Shown: in pieces, positions 12,565-25,894 of the stretch
Position numbering within the stretch: position 1 is the stretch's first letter
How the letters are laid out: every line of letters begins with the position of its first letter
Assembly: GCA_033064195.1 (NCBI GenBank)
Contig: JARBJD010000009.1
Span: 496,001 to 560,000 of the forward strand
Source of the DNA: Blattamonas nauphoetae
Taxonomy: Eukaryota > Preaxostyla > Oxymonadida
Length of the DNA stretch: 64,000 bases
Direction of reading: 5' to 3'
Notes under the pieces: generated by a model
What the model saw: the letters and a program-made list of their open reading frames with translations, nothing else
Database searches by the model: none
Told to the model about the DNA's origin: nothing
Translations under genes and position numbers: made by a program

Positions 12565-14159
12565 CTCCCAAAAAATCTCCACAAACATCCACTTCAACCC
12601 GTCCTGCCACTGCATCGTCCACAACACAACGCTCACCTGCTGGAGGTCAGGGCCATTACACTGGTAATCTGAGAGATTTACCGAGTGCCTCATACACCTC
12701 TGCTCTCAAGAAAACTCAACCAGAACGGCCATCAACTGCCACTGCAAAACCCCAACAACGCCCAACCCTACGAGTTCAAACTGAAGCTGAAAAGAGAAAA
12801 GCTGAAGGAGAAGAAAAAAAACGAAGAATGAAAGAGTACGAAGAACAGCTAAAAGAAAAGGCTAAGCGACAAAAAGAGAGGGAAGAAGCGCAACAAAAAC
12901 CACAAAAAACGAATCGAACTGTTAAATCAGCCACAACCAAAACTTCAGTTTCAAAATCCACCAAACAAACATCCACTCAACCACCTCCTCCAAAAGAACA
13001 TACATTCATCAAACAAAGTGAACGGGCATTGATTATGAAGGAGGAGGGATATCGTGAAAAATTGGAGAAAATTGACGAAAAATTGATCCAACAGAGAGAA
13101 ACAAACCAGGCTCTCGAAAAGAAAGTCAAAATTCTCCGTTTAAAGTTGGACAGTATCAATCATAAGGGAATATATTCACAACATGCTCCTCTTCAATATG
13201 TTGAGTCACAAGAAAGAATTCTTGGATACACATGGAAGCCAGTCATCGCAAACAATCAATCATTCACGAAAGGCGTAAACAGCGCTGATGTATCTTTTTT
13301 TCAAACATCACTATCATTTTTTCTTTTCGGATCTTTGCTTTTTGGATTGATTCTAGCTTGCCTCAATCAATTGGACAACAGAACAAAACAAGCCCGTTTC
13401 CATTCTCTCCGTCATGGTGGAATCCATCCCAGAAGAAGAATCTGACGATCCATCCAATGTTGAATTGAATAAGCCTGCTGATGCCATCGCAAAGCAGCTA
13501 TTCGATGTATACCACTGTCCATTCATTTCTCTCTCTCTCAGACTGTTCTCAAGGGAAAATCTCAACAAACTCCAGAAGAAAACGATGATGAAGCTAAAAT
13601 TGAAGATGAAAAGGTTCGTTTGAGCTCAGCTGCTGTGATCTGCGTTGGACGATTAAACAAAAACGACTCTGACAGTTCTGATCAACAATCACTTGAAGAC
13701 CTTGTTTGCAATGCTTTCGGTGATGAAGACGATGAGTCAGTTAGTGAAAATGCAGATGAAGACGACAATCATGATGAGGATGAGAACGAGAACGCCAGTG
13801 AGAAGAATGGCAAATCGTCTGAAACAAAGTTGGAAATTGATGAACAGAAAAACGTTGAACAAGTTGAACAGAAGGTTGAAGGAGATGACTATGATCTTGA
13901 GAGGTTGAAAGGAGGAGGAGAAACGGACAGTGAAGTAGAAGGAGAGGCCGAACTCGCCATTCCAGAAACAGACGGAGCTGAATCCCAACAACACCTCGTA
14001 AACGGACAAGATAAAACGGAAACCGAAAAGAAATGCGAATTAGAGTTTTTTGTCAAGACAAACAGTGACTTCGAGTCACATCTATTGTATCGCCCTTCTT
14101 CTCGTCTAGTACTCGTTTTCTCGTCTCAGTATCAATGGCACGACTGGAACTGTTCATAA
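12565..14159 (+). CDS. Coiled-coil protein, unrecognised (5' exon missing from model)
   Basis: Exons 12565-13289, 13357-13506 and 13542-14159, with introns of 67 nt (GTATCT...TTCTAG) and 35 nt (GTATAC...CTCAG); the frame is kept across both. The N-terminal part is basic and coiled (AEKRKAEGEEKKRRMKEYEE), then comes a second helix (EKIDEKLIQQRETNQALEKK), a possibly globular stretch (YVESQERILGYTWKPVIA), and WTTEQNKPVSILSVMVES. The last exon is strongly acidic and probably disordered. The 3' end overlaps the next open frame. Further short introns beyond about 14048 could merge this gene with the Lys/Glu-repeat reading frame. The composition would suit a cytoskeletal or axonemal protein, but no family was recognised. 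Confidence 0.5.
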
Positions 14160-15856
14160 ACAACTCCTTTCTCAGACATGTTTGCTCTTTCACTCTTTTT
14201 CATATCTCGACAGCCAAAGAAAGTTCATTTGTCTTAACACCCCATGGATTGCAGTTTTTGGATAAATCAACGAAACAACAACCAAAAACTAGTGAAATCT
14301 TCAAATATTTCATTATCACATCATCTCCAACAGTATGTCCATCTCCAAACTTCATCTCAACAAAACATCAACCTCTCCAGTTCTTTAGCCTTGTTAATCC
14401 ATCTGTTATCACATCAATCCTCATGGCATGTCCAGATACATCCAAGTTAAGTCAAGATCTCCTCGCTGAATGCAACGAATGGATCAACACCGACCAAGAA
14501 CTTAAGGACACTCACCTGTGCATCCAAGTCAATGAAATCGATTGGGAATACGAAGAACGCGCAGATGAAGAAAAACGACGCCGAGAAGAACGGAAAAAGG
14601 AAGAAGAAGAAAAGAAAGAGAAGCTTCTCGCCGCAAAAAACAAGGGCAAGCCGAAGACAAAGAGAGTGGCGAAGCCAGCCGCTGCTCAACCACCAAAACA
14701 GGAAGAGAAGAAAGAAGAAGCCAAGAAAGAAGAGAAGAAAGAAGAGAAGAAGGACGATGCTAAGGAAGAAATCAAGAATGAGGCAACTGAAGATGGTGAA
14801 AAGAAGGATGAGGCGAAAGTGGAAGAAGAACCCACAGAAGACAGGGCACCCGAAGCTGAAACGAAAGAAGAACAAACTGCCGAAGAGAAGAAAGAGGAAG
14901 AAACTGCAGTTGAAGAAAGGAAAGAGGATGATGAACAGAAAGAGGATTCAGGTGTCGTTGAGGAAGAGAAGAAAGAGGAAGAAATTGCTGTTGAGGAGAA
15001 GAAGGAAGAAGAGAAAACAGAGACTGAAGGAGAGAAAGAGGAGACTGTAGTGGAAGAAAAGAAGGAAGAGGAAGAAACTATTACTGAAGAGAAGAAAGAT
15101 GAAGCACCTGCTGAAGAGGAAAAGAAGGAAGAAGGAACTGCAGCTGAAGAAGAGAAGAAAGAGGACGAAACTGCTGTTGAGGAGAAGAAAGAAGAAGAGA
15201 AAACAGAGACTGAAGGAGAGAAAGAAGAGACTGCAGTGGAAGAAAAGAAGGAAGAGGAAGCATCTGTTGAGGAGAAAAAAGAGGAAGAACCAGAAGCTGA
15301 AGGAGAGAAAAAAGAGGAAGAAACACCTGAAGAAGAGAAGAAAGAGGATTCAGGTGTTGCTGAGGAAGAGAAAAAGGAGGATGAAACTGCTGTTGAGAAG
15401 AAGAAGGAAGAAGAGAAAGCAGAGACTGAAGGAGAGAAAGAGGAGACTGCAGCTAAAGAGGTGAAAGAAGATACACCTGCTGAAGAGGAAAAGATGGAAG
15501 AAGATAAGACGGCAGAACCAGTGTTAGAGGAGGAGAAAATAGAAGAGACTCCAGTGGAAGAACCAAAGACAGAAGAAGACACGAAAGACGAACAAACTGA
15601 CGAACTCGAAGAAAAGGAGGAAATGAAGGACGCCACACAGGAAGAAGAAAAGAATGAAAATGAACATGAGGAATCAAAACAAGAGGAGACGAAGGAAGAA
15701 CCAGTGGAAGTGAAAGAAGAGTCCACGCCAGCAGAAGACACTCTCAAAGTGCCTGAAGAAGAAGCGAAAGAAGAGAAGCCAGAGGAAGAAACAAAAGCGG
15801 AGGAACAAACCCATGAAGAGCATCCTAAGGAAGAGGAAGACACTCCAACGGAATAA
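14135..15856 (+). CDS. Lys/Glu-rich repeat protein
   Basis: The open frame 14135-15856 (573 codons) ends with TAA. Its first 95 codons look like intron and exon fragments, not protein; the convincing part begins at the ATG at 14423 (MACPDTSKLSQDLLAECNEW). It then holds a Glu/Arg/Lys coiled segment and from about 14690 a long array of short units of the kind EEKKEEETAVEEKKEEEK, with 10-24 residue periods. Such regions form extended charged helices or disordered chains. The gene may be the 3' part of the preceding coiled-coil gene. Its 3' end lies 103 bp from the convergent CLEC16A-like gene. No function is assigned. Confidence 0.5.
   Translation: MARLELFINNSFLRHVCSFTLFHISTAKESSFVLTPHGLQFLDKSTKQQPKTSEIFKYFIITSSPTVCPSPNFISTKHQPLQFFSLVNPSVITSILMACPDTSKLSQDLLAECNEWINTDQELKDTHLCIQVNEIDWEYEERADEEKRRREERKKEEEEKKEKLLAAKNKGKPKTKRVAKPAAAQPPKQEEKKEEAKKEEKKEEKKDDAKEEIKNEATEDGEKKDEAKVEEEPTEDRAPEAETKEEQTAEEKKEEETAVEERKEDDEQKEDSGVVEEEKKEEEIAVEEKKEEEKTETEGEKEETVVEEKKEEEETITEEKKDEAPAEEEKKEEGTAAEEEKKEDETAVEEKKEEEKTETEGEKEETAVEEKKEEEASVEEKKEEEPEAEGEKKEEETPEEEKKEDSGVAEEEKKEDETAVEKKKEEEKAETEGEKEETAAKEVKEDTPAEEEKMEEDKTAEPVLEEEKIEETPVEEPKTEEDTKDEQTDELEEKEEMKDATQEEEKNENEHEESKQEETKEEPVEVKEESTPAEDTLKVPEEEAKEEKPEEETKAEEQTHEEHPKEEEDTPTE
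14690..15800 (+). repeat. Purine-rich minisatellite-like coding array (Lys/Glu codons)
   Basis: Over 1.1 kb the plus strand is almost entirely purine, repeating GAAGAGAAGAAAGAGGAAG-like blocks with inserted ACTGCAGTTGAG-like spacers. The strand bias and near-identical blocks point to expansion by slippage or unequal crossing over. The opposite strand shows a spurious 401-codon Ser-rich open frame as a result. Confidence 0.75.
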
Positions 15857-15958
15857 CCGAGCAGACCCAACTTAAATTCATTTTTCGACACCTCATTTCT
15901 TTATTTGTATCAAAAGAATCAAACTCAGGCAAAGAAGAAGTGTTCAACTCGTTAAAAA

Positions 15959-18900
15959 TTAAAGCCGTTGTTTCGCAATGAAGAGACCCGAACACAACAC
16001 GTCCAGCGCCCCAGCGACGGATGAAAGAAGGAATACAAGATCGTCAGGAGACTCTGGTGGTGTGGTGACAGCTGCCGAGTTGCTGACAAAATGAACAAAG
16101 GAAGGAGAAGATGGTGTGGATGGCTTTTGAGGTTCTTCCACACTTTGAGGCGGAATGTGGGTTGGAATTGTCATTGCTTGAGGAGATGGGGCTGATCGAA
16201 GAGAGACCATGGGCGACAATTCCTTCTCAGCAAGCCCTTTCATGTCGTCCAACCACATTCTCGCTTCGTCTTGTGCTTGTCTGGCGTCTCTGTCTTGCCG
16301 AGATGACCAGAAAGTGTTGTATCTGCTCTGTTCCTTGTTCATTTCCGCCCGGACATGCCGTAACTGCATCATCGTGATTGTGTTTCGGATGAGAAAGAAA
16401 GATTCAACGAAAGACTGACAATTGTGCTTTGAACCAAAACGAACACTCTTTGAACTTTTCAAATTTTGGGGGAGAACGGAAATCGCGAACGGGCTTGGCG
16501 AGAAGTGACTTGTCCCTTTGCTGCTCGACACGGTGTGGATGAACGACGAGGTTGACCTCCATCCATACTGAAACCCTGTTCGGAGAGATTCTGAAATGAT
16601 GGTTGAGTCGAAGTCAGTTGTTTGAGAGAATTGGTTCGGTTGTGTGCGCGTGACGGGTGAGATACGTTTGGGGAGCCTTGGTCTCCCTGATCTGGCAACT
16701 GATCGACTCCGATAGTTGATTTTGGGAGTGGTGGAAAAGTGGAGGAACGGGGAGAGTGTGCTGGATGAGTACGGAGTCAAGAAGGGGTTGTTCAGGTGGA
16801 CTGGGATGGGCGAGAGTTGCGGGCTGGGTTCGAGTGAGATGTTAGCGAAAGGCGGAGGACTGGGCGACTTATTCTCGAGTGAGCTGATGTCATGATTCTG
16901 GTGCTTCCTTTGATCAAGATAACTGCGATAGAGCGACAGAGAAAGCGAGTGGGTCCGGAGACTTGACACTCCCTGGTCTCGAAGGTTGAAAGATGACACG
17001 AAGGGGGACTGGCCGATCATCTGTGTTGTCTGCTCCATGCTGACAGTGTCGTCTCTTTCCTCAGCGTGATGCAAGTCTTCGTTGTATTCTCCTTCTCCAA
17101 AAACGTCGTTTTGAAGCGGTTGGTCATTCTGGTGAACCGGCTTCACAACGAGAATGGAAGGCCGTCGCTCTTTCTTCTGGTTTCTGATGAGATGCAACTG
17201 CGTTGTGCAAAACATACATCCACATCCAAGTCGGTGAAGATGGAGGTTCACGTGTGACAGCAGGTCTGGTGAAAAAGTGATCGGAGTGTCCGTCTTTGTG
17301 ATGGGGAGTAGCGTGAAGGGGATCGAGAGAGACCTCGGAAGGTCACACGTTGATGATGGCAGAAGTGGGAGAGAGACAGGCTGGAAGACGGTTGGATGGG
17401 AGGAGAGCGAGCGGCGAGTGTATTCCGCCAGAACCACGGTGTTGTCGAGAGTGGCATGAGAGAAAAGAGTCGATGTCTGAAGTGGAGTGGTGAATATGCG
17501 TTTCAGCACAGTGAATGAGTGAGAAGCGTCAGACTCAATGAGAGCCGTCTGTGTTGACTGAAAGTTGTGAGATTCTGGTGTCGAGATTGACTGATACAGA
17601 CTGACCCATCCAAACTCAATCCTCACAAAGTTCAGCAAGCACACGTCAACTGGATGCACAAAGCACGGAAAGAAAGGCGATGTCAGGAAAGGTCGGTCTT
17701 GTTCCGCAACGCTGTGGTGCGCTGGCTTAGTGTTCACAATCGGAGTCTCCACTGAATACAACTCCGACAGCTCGACAAGGAGAAGTTCGCCGATTGTCGG
17801 TCGAGGCGGGATGAGAGTGTTGAAGCGAGCTGTTTGGGATGACGACCGGAGAAATGATGGAACTGTCGGTGTTCTTTCTTGACCATTGTTCTCTGTTTTG
17901 ATCTCCGAGTCTGTCGATCGAAGAGCAGACTTCTCGCTCTCCAGCTGCTTCCAAATCGAAGATCTCGAGTTGGTGTTCGTCGTACGATGGACTGTGCCTC
18001 CAACGACCTGGAGATTTGACAGCTGAACCTTCATCATCTCCACCTCTTCCTTCCACAACCGACTGTCAATCGGCTCATCGCTCTCCATCCCTCTCGTCGG
18101 CATCTCAATCGGAATGTCGTCGTCTGAATTGTGTTCTGACCCAACTTTGACGCTTTGGAACTCAGGCGACACCATGATCGCGTTTCCGAAGATAGATTTG
18201 TTGAGAACATGGAGAGAGTGGGTGGAAGAGGATGACTCTTCGTAGTCCGACGACTCTTCGTTCTGCCAGTCCTTCAGAAGCGTGAAGAGAGCAGTGGCAT
18301 GGACTTCTCCTTGGTCTTTCTGAGGCGCGTCCGAATGTGTCTTCAGCTTAAGTTTTGACGAAGGTGCCCTTCTTTGATCGGTTGAGTCGTATGAGCTTGC
18401 TCTCTGAAGAACTGTTTCGCTCTCCGTGTGCCGATTATGCTTCTTCTTTGATGATCCTCCATCCTGCGACATGTTCAGATGATGGAAAGGGGATTTCGAC
18501 GATTTGGGTGATGCGTACGAGTTGATTTTCTTGATCGTGTGGAAATTGAGTCTGTCAGGGACGTCCGATGCCTCTGATTCTGAATGGTCCGTCGACTCAT
18601 CCTCGTATTGAATCTCTTTCAGCAAGTCCTTTCGAAGAGTGTGTTTTTTGTGTCTCTTTTTGGTAGACTGAGCGACATTGGATGTAGCGAGAGGATGGAA
18701 CAGGTCATCCACTTCTGCTATCCGCAAATTCGCTTGGACATGCGAGCTGGCAAATGGAACATTCGCCGGAAGTTGTCGAATGATGGGTGATCCGATGCCG
18801 TTTGGAGGAGGAGAATTCGACGTCGAAACACGAGCCGAATGGAAGCGTTTGGTTGGAGTTCTGTTGGGCGGAGTGTTGGATTCTCGGAGTGGGTCAGGAT

Positions 18901-21900
18901 CCCTGATATCAGAGATGCTGAGGTGAGACGATCCACTCGACGGCAGAGGAGGTGTTGAGACCAAGTCTTGTGACTGTTGGAAAGGGTTGGTGTGTGCGTC
19001 CTTACTCCCCACCAACGTTGTCACTGCCATCTTCAGTGAATCAAAGCACTTCTCGACGACTGACTTTTCTTGGTTTGGCATTGGGGCTTCGGATGTGTAG
19101 TGTCGAGTGGTCTGTGTTGGGAGGAGAAGTGATATTCTTGAGAAAAATGTGTCCTGATCGATAGGCTTGTGAATTGGCTCGCAGGCAAACGTGTTCGAAG
19201 GTTGTGAGAGAGTTCGGACAGTGTCAGGAAGCTTCCGCGACAAAGAGAACAACGCCTTGAAGAGAGTGAGATTGACCTCACTGACAGTCTGTAGTCGATC
19301 AACCCCATCCAAATTGAATGCGAGGTTGTCCTCCACTCGCTTATTCAACATGCCGACGAAGAAAGGAAGGAACGGTGAGGGTGTGACAGAAGTGATAGCT
19401 CGCTCTTCCATTCGATGGAGAAGCTCAACTTGCGACATTCGATCGACTCTCTCGTCGATCGTCTTGTTCATCAAACATAAATCATCAAAAGACTGGCCTT
19501 TCTTGCTCCTTGGAAGTGTGAGGTCTTGACAGACAATGCAGGACTCCACACTCTTCAATTGGTTTTTGAACACAGCCCGCACCTTCTCGGCATGCCACCA
19601 GAGAAGCTGCGGAGGCGGAGGGGACGTGATTTGAGGATATAGCCATTCGAGATCTTTCTTCCAAGCGGTGTTTGTCTTCAGAGATTGGACCAGCTCGGAG
19701 CTTCCGCAGTCGATCCCTTCGAGGAGATCGTCGGTTGGACGATGACTTGCTTCAGTCTTTTCGATTTCCGTCACTTTTTTGGTCCATTTTGAACGGTGTT
19801 CGTCCATCACGTTCATGATCCTTTCCTGCTGTTGTTGGTAGAGTCTTTGGTAAAGTGTATTCATCGCCCACGTCTGCTGAACCAAATCATTCACCAACCG
19901 ACATGTTACCTCCGTCGTTGATGGTCTGAGAGCGGTGAAAACAGGAATTTGAATCGAGTCTGTATGCTGCACTGGCTTTGCCTGAAGGCTATCGACGAGA
20001 ATGTCCATAAGTGCGCAGTCGTATTCGAAGGCCGGGCAGACACAGACGACCTGTACGGGTTCTTCGGAAGGTGATTGTTGGTGTGAGGTTGGGCGAGTGT
20101 GGTCCGGGCGATGTTGTCCACGATGCGTCTTCGCGAGATCCAGACTGAGTTCGGAAAATCTGAAATAATCCCAAGTCTGATGTGAGGAGATGAGTGGATT
20201 CTGCTTCACATCTTCCATTCGTCCCTGAAGAGGAAGCAAAACTTCATCTGTGACCAGTCCAAACTGATTCTTTGTGAAAGGGAGTGAGAAAGTCACATCC
20301 ATCGGATGTTGCGGCTCATGAGACGTCTTGATCCTCAACACATCCGCCTCTGTCCTGCTCGCATCCAGGCTCATCGACGAGATGACAATGGGATGGTCCA
20401 GGAGTCTTCTCTCAGGAAACATAATCATCAGTTCTTCTCTCGTCGGGCTGCTGCTACGAGTTGATTGTGAAGATTGGGTCCGCGGTGAGGACTTCCCCGA
20501 ATGGGTGTGTTTTGTTGGAGTCCCAGCGAGTGGCTCGACTGGTTTCTTTTTGGGAACTGTCGACCACATTTGGATGTCGGTGGATTCGAACAATTCATCC
20601 ATCCAACTCGTCTCCATCTTTCGCTTCTTCTTTGCCTTCAAAGTTGTGATGGAGACCTCGTCTTCATCGGTCGCGTCTGTTGGAGTTTCCGAGTCGTCAG
20701 CGACAGTGGAGTGGTGCTGCGACATGAGTTCTTTCCTCCTCTTCTCCATATCTCCTCCATACTCCTTCTCGAGTGTCTTCGAACTCATCAGTTGCCTTTC
20801 CTCCCAATTCCGTTCCGTACCTGTCTCAGACCCTGTTTTGGATGTTTTCAGACTCGACATCAGCGCTGTCCGCTCTTTTTTCATTTTCTGGTTTTGTTTG
20901 TACGAGTCTTGCCTCCACACTTCCACATTTGAAAACCCTGCCCCAGTCTGCTGTTCCTTCAACTCGTCCGCCGACCGTCCTGGAAACGTCGATTCCTTCT
21001 TCTTCTTCACAGAATCCAGAAAGGTCGCAACAGCGTTCGGTGCTTCGTTGGGGTTTGTCGAGACGAAGACGTACGTGGCATGGATAGTCTGTTGGCGTTT
21101 CGTCCCCATCAGAGCGTTGAAAGCTTCGTATCCATAACGCTTCTCTTCGACGCCGATTGAGAATTGGAGAAGAGTCTTCTCCATCGATGCCATTTGGAGC
21201 TTGGCTGTGTTTTCTGGAGTAGCTCGAATGTTGGTTTGGGTTGTGGACGTGGATTGGGTCTTCTGTTTGATTTTGGCGAGTTCTGCTTCGATCTGGACGC
21301 GTTGTGGAAGAGGGTCGTGGGGAGAGTTTCGAGCTGCGTTTATCGAGCTGATGTTGCTCGTTCGGGCGAGAAGGACGACCCTTGCTTGTTCTGCCGCTGA
21401 CCCTTTCATTATCTCCAGGTCCTCCTTCACATCCTTCTCTCGGATCTTCTTGATCTGATCGATTGCAGGGTCGTCCTTCAGAGGGATTGTGAAACGGAGG
21501 GCAAAGGATGTTGGTTGGTTGAGTTGGGTGGTGATTTGGCTGATGATGGTGCTGATTGTGAGGCTCGGGTTGAAATGTAATTCGAGCTCCGATCGTCCTC
21601 CGAGGATCTCCATCGTCTTTTGCGTGATTTTGTTGAACGGGGTTAGAACAACCTTCACGAACTCGTTTGGAGGGAGGAGGCAGACTGGTATTGATGTGCA
21701 GGTGGAGAGGAGAGAAGTCGAGAAAGCTGGTCCAAACGAAGATGATGACGGTTGGTGGGTCATTGTTGTTGTGGACATCATTTCGTTGATCATCTGGTTG
21801 GCTCGTCTTTCGACATCCAGCTCAGTTTCCGCTGTCATCTTCGGTTCTCTCTTCCAGTCATCCTTCGCTCGGAGTTGGACGAACTCCGGAGTGTGAAAAT

Positions 21901-24900
21901 GTGGGACCAGACCCAGTTCTCGTTTGAGTTGGATGGGGACACATGGATTATTGAGGACGGTGTGAAGGAAGAGGAGAGCAGACAGCGAGAGGTTGTCATC
22001 CACAAGACGCCGTTTCCTCTTCACTTCGAATCTCTGCCAGCTCGACGTTGCCTTTTGTGGCTGCTTTCCTGTCTTGTCTTTCTCCTCCTCAGCAACTATC
22101 GGCTTCTGAGACCCTGAACCCTCCATCAAATCGATTGTTGTGGTTGATTTGATGAATTTCGAGAACAGTTGTGGAAGGACATCGAGTTGGCAGTGAAGTC
22201 GTTGCATGTCTTGTCCAAACTGAGAGTCCAGGATAATCTGGGCGGGATCAAAAATCGAAAAAATGGAATCTGCCTCCAAGAAATCTGTGATTTGCTGGGA
22301 CTTGTGTTTTTCAGTCTGATAATAGATTAGGTCTTGCCTGGCAATCATCACTTTCTGCTTTTTCTCATTCTTCAGTTTCCACGCGCCCAGAATCCGATTC
22401 TGGCTGAGTGCGTCGAGCATTGATTGGTGCATCTGGGAGACTTCCTGATCGATTTTCTTCTTTTTCTGTTGAAGGATAGACCGAATGTATTGTCGTTCCT
22501 CTTTCAACTGAACTTGGTGAATCTCCTCTGCCTGCTGGATCATTTCGAAGGCTCGTTGGAGATCCCTTGTTGTCCATCTCACCGGATCCCCATTCTCGTT
22601 TTGGGAGGTGACAAGAAATGAGTCAGCTCTGCCGCGAGTTGCGATTGCCCTGCGTTCTCGCCTTCCCCGCAACAGTTTTGTGGTTGATTGCTTCGTGTGA
22701 TGCTTTGACCGCTTCTTCTCGTCGGTCGCGAGGAGAAGAAGAGCTTTGATGAGTGAGACGAGCTGGTTAGACGAGATTCGAGGAAGCGGTTTTCGGCTGA
22801 TCGTCCCGTCTGTCCGTTTGATGGATTGGAACAGATTTCGGATGATTGATGGCGAGCGCGGGATGTATTTCGATTGCATGCTGGTTGGATTGGAGAGGAA
22901 CATGACTGCTGAGATTGTGAATGGGAGAGGGGAAACGACTGTTGATGGGAGTGACGTCAGGTCGAGTGGATTTCGGTGAGAGTGAGGTGACGACGAAAGC
23001 GGCGTCAGAAAAGAGAGGAGTTGCGATGTTGTCGACAAGAGCTTTCTCCCGTTCTCTTTCCGATCGTGGTCTGTCCCGTTGTGATGGCGTTTGGAGGATG
23101 GGATGGTGAAGAGTTCGATGGTCGACGGGCGTTGCTTCCTCGACTTGAAGTAATCGTCCATCGACGAGAAGAGGGTGACTGAGAACGGGGTGGGGACGGA
23201 GTGAGCTTCAACTGTTTTCTGCTCGGATGACGAAGCGTGTTGGTTGAGCATGGCCTTCCTCTCTTCAATTTCAATTTCCCATCGTTTCTCCAACCGTCGA
23301 GTTTCGGCGAGAAGAACGATTTGTTTGTCTTTTTCGGAAAGTTGAGAAAAGTTGATGACCCAGTCTGAGTCAATTTCCTTCGGTTCAATGGGCCTTTTGC
23401 CTTCCAGTTCTCGGTTCTTTTCTTCTTTTTGGATAGTTTCGTGATCCTTTCGGACTTTCTCGAAATCAATTCCAAAATAGGAAAATAACCCAAAATTGTC
23501 TAAAATGTCCGATTGTGTTGTCATACCTGCAAGAGTATGATAAAGAGGGGTGTTAAGTTTGGATTTGGCTGACGAGGAGCCGAGAGGAGACGCTGGCCTG
23601 AAAGGTGAAGCTAGATCATCATCGTCGACGCTTCCAGACTCATGTTTGAACACTTTCTGAGGGGATGAATGGAGACTATTATCGAATGCATGTTTCTCGA
23701 GCTGCCGTTTTGTGAGTTGGTCCAATCGACGTGTTCGTGACGCCTGTTCGAGTTCTGTCATTGCTCGCGGCCAATTGTCCTTGTTTATTGAATAAAAATG
23801 CTCCATTTCGGGAGTGACGTCTTTTGGAATGAGGAAAGCGACTGGATTTGGGTGAGTGCAGAGAAGTGTGAAAGGAGGAAGAATGGATCGTGTTTCCTCT
23901 CCAGAAATGGGCGAAAGAAGTTCACTTTCTCCGACATACATCAAGGCAGACAGTGAAATTGCCAGAATCGGTGGAAGATGTGATGAGAGAAGGTTTGACA
24001 CAAAATAGAGACAAAGAGAAGTAGGAATGCCTAAAAACGATTTTGGTTCTTCCCAAGCAAGTGAAGTCGGACAAGTATACGATGAATACACCCATGTCGA
24101 CCGAGACGACAAACAAGATGCAAAATCAACACCTGACGATTGGAAGGGGAGATCAGTCGATGGAAACCCTGATCCTTCCGCAAGAAGGGTTTGTTGTTGG
24201 GTAAGATCGAATAACATTAGAGGGCTTGAACAGTAGACATAGGGGACCTTCCAATTTGACTGGACAAGATTGTCCAGATCCTCCGACTCTGAATTCAAGG
24301 GAATTGGTGGTGTGGAAAGAGAACGGAAAGTGGTGCTGGGAAGTTTTGTCGATACTGGTCTTCGGTAGTTGGGTGGAGCGAACGTCTTTCGCATTGACAT
24401 TGTGGAATCGTCAGCATCCAATGGAGGTTCGTTCAAAGAGGAAAGACCGAAGAGAACAGCTTGTGCAGATGTTAATGACAATGTTTCTACTTGCCAGTAC
24501 TGTCGAGCGAGAGGGATGAAAAGTGTACGCACAAGTTCAGACGTGAGAGTGTGTGAGAGTTGGAGTGACTCGATTGAGTACAAATCATTCAGAAATAGAA
24601 CAGTATCTGTGAAGTCCGACAATAAATCGGAAAGTCCAACTGTAACCGTTCTGCAGCCTTCTGTGGGAGCGTTTTCGACCTGTTCATGTCCACATCTCAG
24701 TGGCTTCTCGCCAAACATGATTTCGAAGCGGTGTCTCGTTAAAGAGCTTTGGAACTCAGTGGACGTTGAAAGGCAGATTGAAACTGGGATCTGATTGAGA
24801 TATGTGTCGGTATTGGCTTCCGGTTTGGCTTGTTCAGATTCGAGAGCGAATCGAACCCCCTCAAAAGAAGCAACCGAAATATCAAAGCACAATGCTTTCA

Positions 24901-25671
24901 GGTAAAGTGCAAGATTATGCAAGAATGGTAGTTTTGGGGCTGGCCCTGAGATTAGGTTGAGGATGTTCGGAGTTTTGTGTTGGAGGACTTTTAAGATGGA
25001 TGTTCTTGCTGCAGTCTTGATAAGGTTATCGGGATAGTAGAAAAATTGTGTTGGAATCGCGAGAACTGGGAGAACAATGTCTTTACTCTGATGAGTCGAG
25101 AAATATTAGTGACAGAAAAGAGAACGAACTTGGCTGTAGAATCTATCAATATTGTTTGGTTTCATTTGGAAAGAAAGTGCCCTCAGCATCGATACATAGT
25201 AAGAGATAAGTTCAAAGTCTGTTATTGTCACCGGTAATTGGAGGAGGATGTTCAGTTGATCACCAGCAAACAGTGCGTGGGTAACTTTCTCTGATTTCAG
25301 ATTTTGGAGGGTCACACTCAATGACTGATAGATTTCTGCTTTAATTTCCGATTCAATTGGTAGTTTGAGAATTTCTAAGAAGATTGGGAGGACTTCTTTT
25401 TCGATGACACTAAAACAGAGATACGAGGATCAAAAGAAAGACCCGGCAAAAGATGAGAAAGATATCGAGTTATAAAAGCGAGAAACACAGACTTGAGCAC
25501 TGTGATATCTTTGAGTTTGTCTGCCCGGAGAATCCAGTGAACCAGATCTTTACATTCCGATATCACAACACTGGCATCGTAATGTTGTTGCATGGCGACA
25601 CTACGGAGGACACTCAGTGCTCTATATGGTTGTCCTTGAGATTTATCGCCATCGGGTGGGTCTGGATGCAT
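15959..25671 (-). CDS. CLEC16A: Giant CLEC16A/FPL-domain protein
   Basis: CLEC16A (Ema/GOP-1) proteins act in endosome-lysosome traffic and mitophagy in other eukaryotes. Model: complement(join(15959..25087,25130..25409,25487..25671)), 3,197 aa. Introns are 42 and 77 nt and the summed length is an exact multiple of three. The N-terminus carries the FPL domain: SVLRSVAMQQHYDASVV, then FELISYYVSMLRALSFQM, then FYYPDNLIKTAARTSILKVL, which matches the family stretch YTEAIKFF..RIAVRT. After it come FLNDLYSIESLQLSHTLTSE..RTLFIPL and a helical segment near 23990-23920, also family features. Known family members are about 1,000 aa. Here about 2,500 further residues follow, mostly Ser/Thr/Pro/Glu-rich with short helical patches. 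No further domain was recognised. An extra intron near 16400-16350 is possible. Confidence 0.8.
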
Positions 25672-25894
25672 CCAGGAGTCTGGCGATCCAGATTACGGGG
25701 TATTTGACATGTCGCAAATCGATTTCGAATGAAAATGGATTATTCAGTGATAAAAGGTTTATGTATCTTCAAAAAGTGAGGTGGCTTGCTGGGGAGGAGC
25801 AAGTGAGAAAAGAAAGAGATGGAGAGCTGCGTTCAGCAACACAATCTCTCCTAAAAAAAGTTGAAAAAAATGACAAATATTTCTGGCACTGTCC

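Noticed and set aside
14686-15891. 401-codon Ser/Phe-rich open frame on the minus strand.
   Set aside because: Mirror image of the Lys/Glu codon array (GAA/GAG/AAG read as TTC/CTC/CTT and shifted). No start context or domain.
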